From an uncultured Prevotella sp. (GTDB taxonomy: Bacteria > Bacteroidota > Bacteroidia > Bacteroidales > Bacteroidaceae): a DNA stretch of 7,081 nucleotides. Made by a program: the position numbers and the translations under genes. A model generated the notes under the pieces. That model searched no databases. It was given only the letters and a program-made list of their open reading frames with translations, and was not told the DNA's origin. The stretch is taken from the NCBI GenBank assembly GCA_905234355.1, contig CAJOHP010000125.1:1-7081 (forward strand), read 5' to 3'. The stretch's first letter is position 1. Every line of letters begins with the position of its first letter. Shown here in pieces: positions 4,273 through 7,081 of the stretch.

Positions 4273-6453
4273 TTATTTCAGGAAGTCCTCGAAGTACTGC
4301 GTGATGCGCTCATGCAGATGTACCGAGGCATGGCCGCGCATGTTGTGCTCTTCGCCGGGATAGGCAAAGAAGTCGGGCTGCGTGCCAGCCTTGACGCAGG
4401 CATCGAGGAACGACAGACAGTGCTGGGGCACGACGGTGCGGTCGTTATAGCCCGTGATAATCTGCAGTTTCCCCTTCAGGTTCTTGGCCTGACGGAGGAG
4501 ACTGCACTTTTCGTAGCCCTCGGGGTTCTGCTGCGGGGTGTCCATATAGCGCTCGCCGTACATCACCTCGTACCACTTCCAGTCGATGACGGGGCCGCCG
4601 GCCACGCCCACCTTGAACACGTCGGGGTAGTTGGTCATCAGCGAGATGGTCATGAAACCACCGTACGACCATCCGTGTACGCCGAGCCGGTCGGCATCGA
4701 CGTAGGGCAGTGACTTCAGGTAGCGTACGCCCTCCATCTGGTCCTTCATCTCCACCTGTCCGAGCTGCCGGAAGGTGGCCTGCTCGAAGTCGCGGCCGCG
4801 GTTCTCGGAGCCACGGTTGTCGAGGATGAAGACGATGTAGCCCTTCTGGGCCATATAGGTCTCCCACGAGCGGCTGGCCCAGTGCCACGAGGCTTCGACG
4901 TTATGGGCGTGCGGCCCGCCATAGACATAGACAACGGTGGGGTATTTCTTGTTGACGTCGAAGTCGTGAGGCTTCACCATGCGGTAGTAGAGGTCGGTTG
5001 TGCCGTCGGCCGCCTTGATGCTGCCACACTCGAAGATGGGCTGCTGGTAGTCGGCCCAGGGGTCGTCGGCGGTGAGCAGGCGCACGCCCTTCTGCTTGTT
5101 GACATCGACAATGTCGATGCAGCGCGGCGTGGTAGGCGTGGTGAAGCGGTCGATGAGGTAGTTGCCCGAGGACGACAGCACGCCACGGTGGACGCCGTCG
5201 GTGCTTTCGAGGGCCTTGACCTGCCCGCTTGTCACGCTGACGCTGTAGAGCCGGCGGTGCAGGGGGTGCTCCTTGTTGGCAGCAAAGACAATGCTCTTTG
5301 TCTTCTGGTTGAAGCCGAGGACCTCGAGCACTACCCACGGCCCCTGGGTCACCTGCTTCAGCAGCTTGCCTTCGCTGTTGTAAAGATAGAGGTGGTTATA
5401 GCCGTCGCGCTGGCTCTGCAGGATGAAGAGGCTGGCATCCCATGGCAGGAACTGTATGGGGTGGAGCGGCTCCACGTACTTGTCGGAGGTCTCGCGGTAC
5501 AGCTCGGCGAGACGCTTGCCCGTGGCGGCATCGTAGCTGACGAGGCGGCAGTCGTTCTGGTCGCGGTTCAGCTCCTGCAGGTAGATGTGCCTTGAGTCGG
5601 GGCTCCACGCCAGGTTGGTGAAGTAGCAGGTTTGCTGCAACGCGGTTGCAGCATAGTTGACGGCGGGGGTCTGGAGGTAGGTGGTCTTCCGCGTGCGGAG
5701 GTCGAAGACGCCGATGGTGACGACATGGGCGTTACCTCCCGCCATCGGGTATTTGTCAGGCTCGTAGGTGGCTGTGCGGGGGAAGACGTCAACCTGCGGA
5801 TAGTCGGTGACCATCGACTGGTCCATGCGGTAGAAGGCCAGTCGCTGGCCGTCGGGGCTCCAGAAGGTGCCCTTCGTGATGCCGAACTCGTCGCGGTGGA
5901 CGCTCTGGCCATAGACAATCTCGCGGCTGCCGTCGGTGGTCAGCTGGTGCTTGCGGCCCTCGCCGTCCGACACGTAGAGCTGGTTGTTCTCCACCCATGC
6001 TGTTGCCCTCGACTCCTTGCTCCAGTCGTTGGCTGTCTGTCCGGAGATACTGTCCTGCCACACCACCTTGTGGGCTTTGAAGTCAAGGAGCATGAACGCC
6101 TTCTTGTTGCCTACAGTTACCAGCGGCTTGCCGGGGTAAGGGAAGGTGACGTTCTGCAGATGGCGCACATAGCGGTTCTCGTCTTCGTTGCTGTCGGCCC
6201 ATTCGTTGATTTGCTCAAGGGTAAAGAGCAGTTTCTTCTTACCTGTCTTGACGTCGATGGTGTAGCACTCCTCGACGTCGGTACGCACCAGACGGTCGCC
6301 CCACCACGTCAGCTGTAGATTCTTGGGCCGAAAGTTGTGGAAGTTGGCGCCGCCGTAGTTGAGGTCTTCGAGCGTAAAGAGCTTGTCTTGGGCTGTCATG
6401 GGCAGGGTGAGCATGGCGCTGAGGGCCAATGCCAGCAGATGTTTAGTCTTCAT
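4273..6453 (-). CDS. Secreted S9B family serine peptidase, dipeptidyl-peptidase IV-like
   Basis: A 726-residue two-domain peptidase. A signal peptide (MKTKHLLALALSAMLTLPMTAQ, 1-22) implies export, probably to the periplasm. Next comes a DPP IV N-terminal beta-propeller (about 40-480) with WSPDG/WSPDS blade motifs and the typical YPMAGGNAHVVTIGVFDL segment, then an alpha/beta-hydrolase domain (about 490-726). Catalytic triad: Ser596 in GWSYGG, Asp671 in GYNDRTVV, His703 in GEEHN; spacing of 75 and 32 residues closely matches the DPP IV family. Tyr511 in YVYGGP is the likely oxyanion residue. The segment that carries the two substrate-anchoring glutamates in DPP IV reads HRDEF (186-190), so only one is kept; cleavage of X-Pro dipeptides cannot be assumed. 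Three consecutive ATGs (6459, 6456, 6453) could start it; the last gives the best signal peptide. The start overlaps the end of the methyltransferase gene by 11 bp, implying co-transcription. Confidence 0.93.
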   Translation of the reverse strand: MKTKHLLALALSAMLTLPMTAQDKLFTLEDLNYGGANFHNFRPKNLQLTWWGDRLVRTDVEECYTIDVKTGKKKLLFTLEQINEWADSNEDENRYVRHLQNVTFPYPGKPLVTVGNKKAFMLLDFKAHKVVWQDSISGQTANDWSKESRATAWVENNQLYVSDGEGRKHQLTTDGSREIVYGQSVHRDEFGITKGTFWSPDGQRLAFYRMDQSMVTDYPQVDVFPRTATYEPDKYPMAGGNAHVVTIGVFDLRTRKTTYLQTPAVNYAATALQQTCYFTNLAWSPDSRHIYLQELNRDQNDCRLVSYDAATGKRLAELYRETSDKYVEPLHPIQFLPWDASLFILQSQRDGYNHLYLYNSEGKLLKQVTQGPWVVLEVLGFNQKTKSIVFAANKEHPLHRRLYSVSVTSGQVKALESTDGVHRGVLSSSGNYLIDRFTTPTTPRCIDIVDVNKQKGVRLLTADDPWADYQQPIFECGSIKAADGTTDLYYRMVKPHDFDVNKKYPTVVYVYGGPHAHNVEASWHWASRSWETYMAQKGYIVFILDNRGSENRGRDFEQATFRQLGQVEMKDQMEGVRYLKSLPYVDADRLGVHGWSYGGFMTISLMTNYPDVFKVGVAGGPVIDWKWYEVMYGERYMDTPQQNPEGYEKCSLLRQAKNLKGKLQIITGYNDRTVVPQHCLSFLDACVKAGTQPDFFAYPGEEHNMRGHASVHLHERITQYFEDFLK

Positions 6454-7081
6454 CATCATTATCAAATCTGTTACGTCGTTTGCCAAACTTGGCGGGTTTG
6501 CCAGGGAAACCGGGCTTGCTGCGCTCCATGTCGTGGCGGTGGAACGTGAACGAACGGATGTCGGCGCCCTCGTTCTCCTCCTGCTCCTCTAAGCGCTTCT
6601 TGAACTCGCGGTTCTTCTTGAAGCGGTGCTTCTCGGCCATCTGGCGCTTCTCATCTTCGCTCTTGACGGCACCGCCCTCAGAGCGAAACACCTTCATCTT
6701 GCCGTCGAACATCTGGTACTTGCGGAACTCGCACTCCAGCGAACCGTTGTAGAGGGGAATTTTGATGCTGGGCTTCAGGCCTATCTGGTCGAAACACTCC
6801 TCGCGATAGCTGAGCACCCAGGCATCGTTGCCTGTGAACTCGTGCTTGAAGCGCTCGCCGATCATCTTGTATGTACCCAGCAGGTCGGGCGTCGTGATGC
6901 GCTCGCCGTAGGGCGGATTGGTGACGATGATGCTCTTCTTGCTGGGCTGTTTGAAGGCTTTGAAGTCCTGCTGCTCGACGGTGATGCTGCTGGTCAGACC
7001 GGCGGCCTTCACGTTCAGACGGGCTGTGTTCACCGCCTTCATGTCGATGTCGTAGCCGTAGATGTGGTGCTTGAATTCACG
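6443..7081 (-). CDS. THUMP-type class I SAM-dependent RNA methyltransferase (partial, C-terminal part)
   Basis: The last 212 residues of a protein that continues past the right edge; the frame is open to base 7081, so the internal Met at 7042 is not the start. Visible: IYGYDIDMKAVNTARLN (residues 7-23 of the visible part), the SAM-binding strand with its acidic residues; IIVTNPPYGERI (51-62), with the NPPY motif of amino-methylating enzymes; and the LYNGSLECEFRKYQ stretch (about 121-134) typical of the COG0116/RlmL N-domain group, which makes m2G in 23S rRNA. The unseen N-terminus should hold the THUMP RNA-binding domain. The end is unusual: a Lys/Arg/Glu-rich tail of about 60 residues (KRQMAEKHRFKKNREFKKRLEEQEENEG, then RSKPGFPGKPAKFGKRRNRFDNDDED), probably coiled or disordered and RNA-binding. 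The exact target base is not shown by the sequence. The stop overlaps the peptidase start. Confidence 0.9.
   Translation of the reverse strand, partial: REFKHHIYGYDIDMKAVNTARLNVKAAGLTSSITVEQQDFKAFKQPSKKSIIVTNPPYGERITTPDLLGTYKMIGERFKHEFTGNDAWVLSYREECFDQIGLKPSIKIPLYNGSLECEFRKYQMFDGKMKVFRSEGGAVKSEDEKRQMAEKHRFKKNREFKKRLEEQEENEGADIRSFTFHRHDMERSKPGFPGKPAKFGKRRNRFDNDDED

Noticed and set aside
4882..5595. 237-codon plus-strand open frame antisense to the peptidase
   Set aside because: Val/Ala-rich mirror of the peptidase codons; the opposite strand carries an intact, motif-bearing gene.

Overview
The window looks like a chromosomal segment of a Bacteroidales bacterium, most likely Prevotella or a close relative. 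Three things point there. The two best upstream regions carry a TAnnTTTG box, the -7 element of Bacteroidetes promoters. Most starts lack a Shine-Dalgarno sequence and sit behind A-rich leaders. The proteins, a TatA-independent S9B dipeptidyl-peptidase-like enzyme, a small lipoprotein and a THUMP-type RNA methyltransferase, are common in that group. Assignment rests on these impressions only; no search was possible.

Left part (108-2821, all minus strand): a compact three-gene cluster read as purD, then a 332-residue multi-pass membrane protein of unknown function, then a YqaA/DedA-like membrane protein. Spacing is 9 bp and then a 16-bp overlap, so the three are probably one transcript. purD supplies glycinamide ribonucleotide synthetase for purine synthesis; the roles of the two membrane proteins are not evident.

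Middle (2822-3671): an 850-bp non-coding region between two divergent genes. It contains a purD promoter box, an 18-bp perfect palindrome, a 211-bp MITE-like element with 44-bp terminal inverted repeats and an 8-bp direct repeat at both ends, two short tandem repeats, a large hairpin built from 9-bp units with a GTGTNGG core, a further small hairpin, and a good promoter for the lipoprotein gene. Because the flanking genes diverge, none of these hairpins is needed as a terminator for them. This is the most unusual part of the window.

Right part (3672-7081): a 198-residue predicted lipoprotein of unknown function on the plus strand meets, with only 4 bp between stop codons, a minus-strand pair. 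That pair is a THUMP-family class I RNA methyltransferase (partial, its N-terminus lies beyond the right edge) whose last codons overlap the start of a secreted S9B family serine peptidase with an intact Ser-Asp-His triad. I found no phage, CRISPR, tRNA or rRNA, and no evident new multi-gene system.
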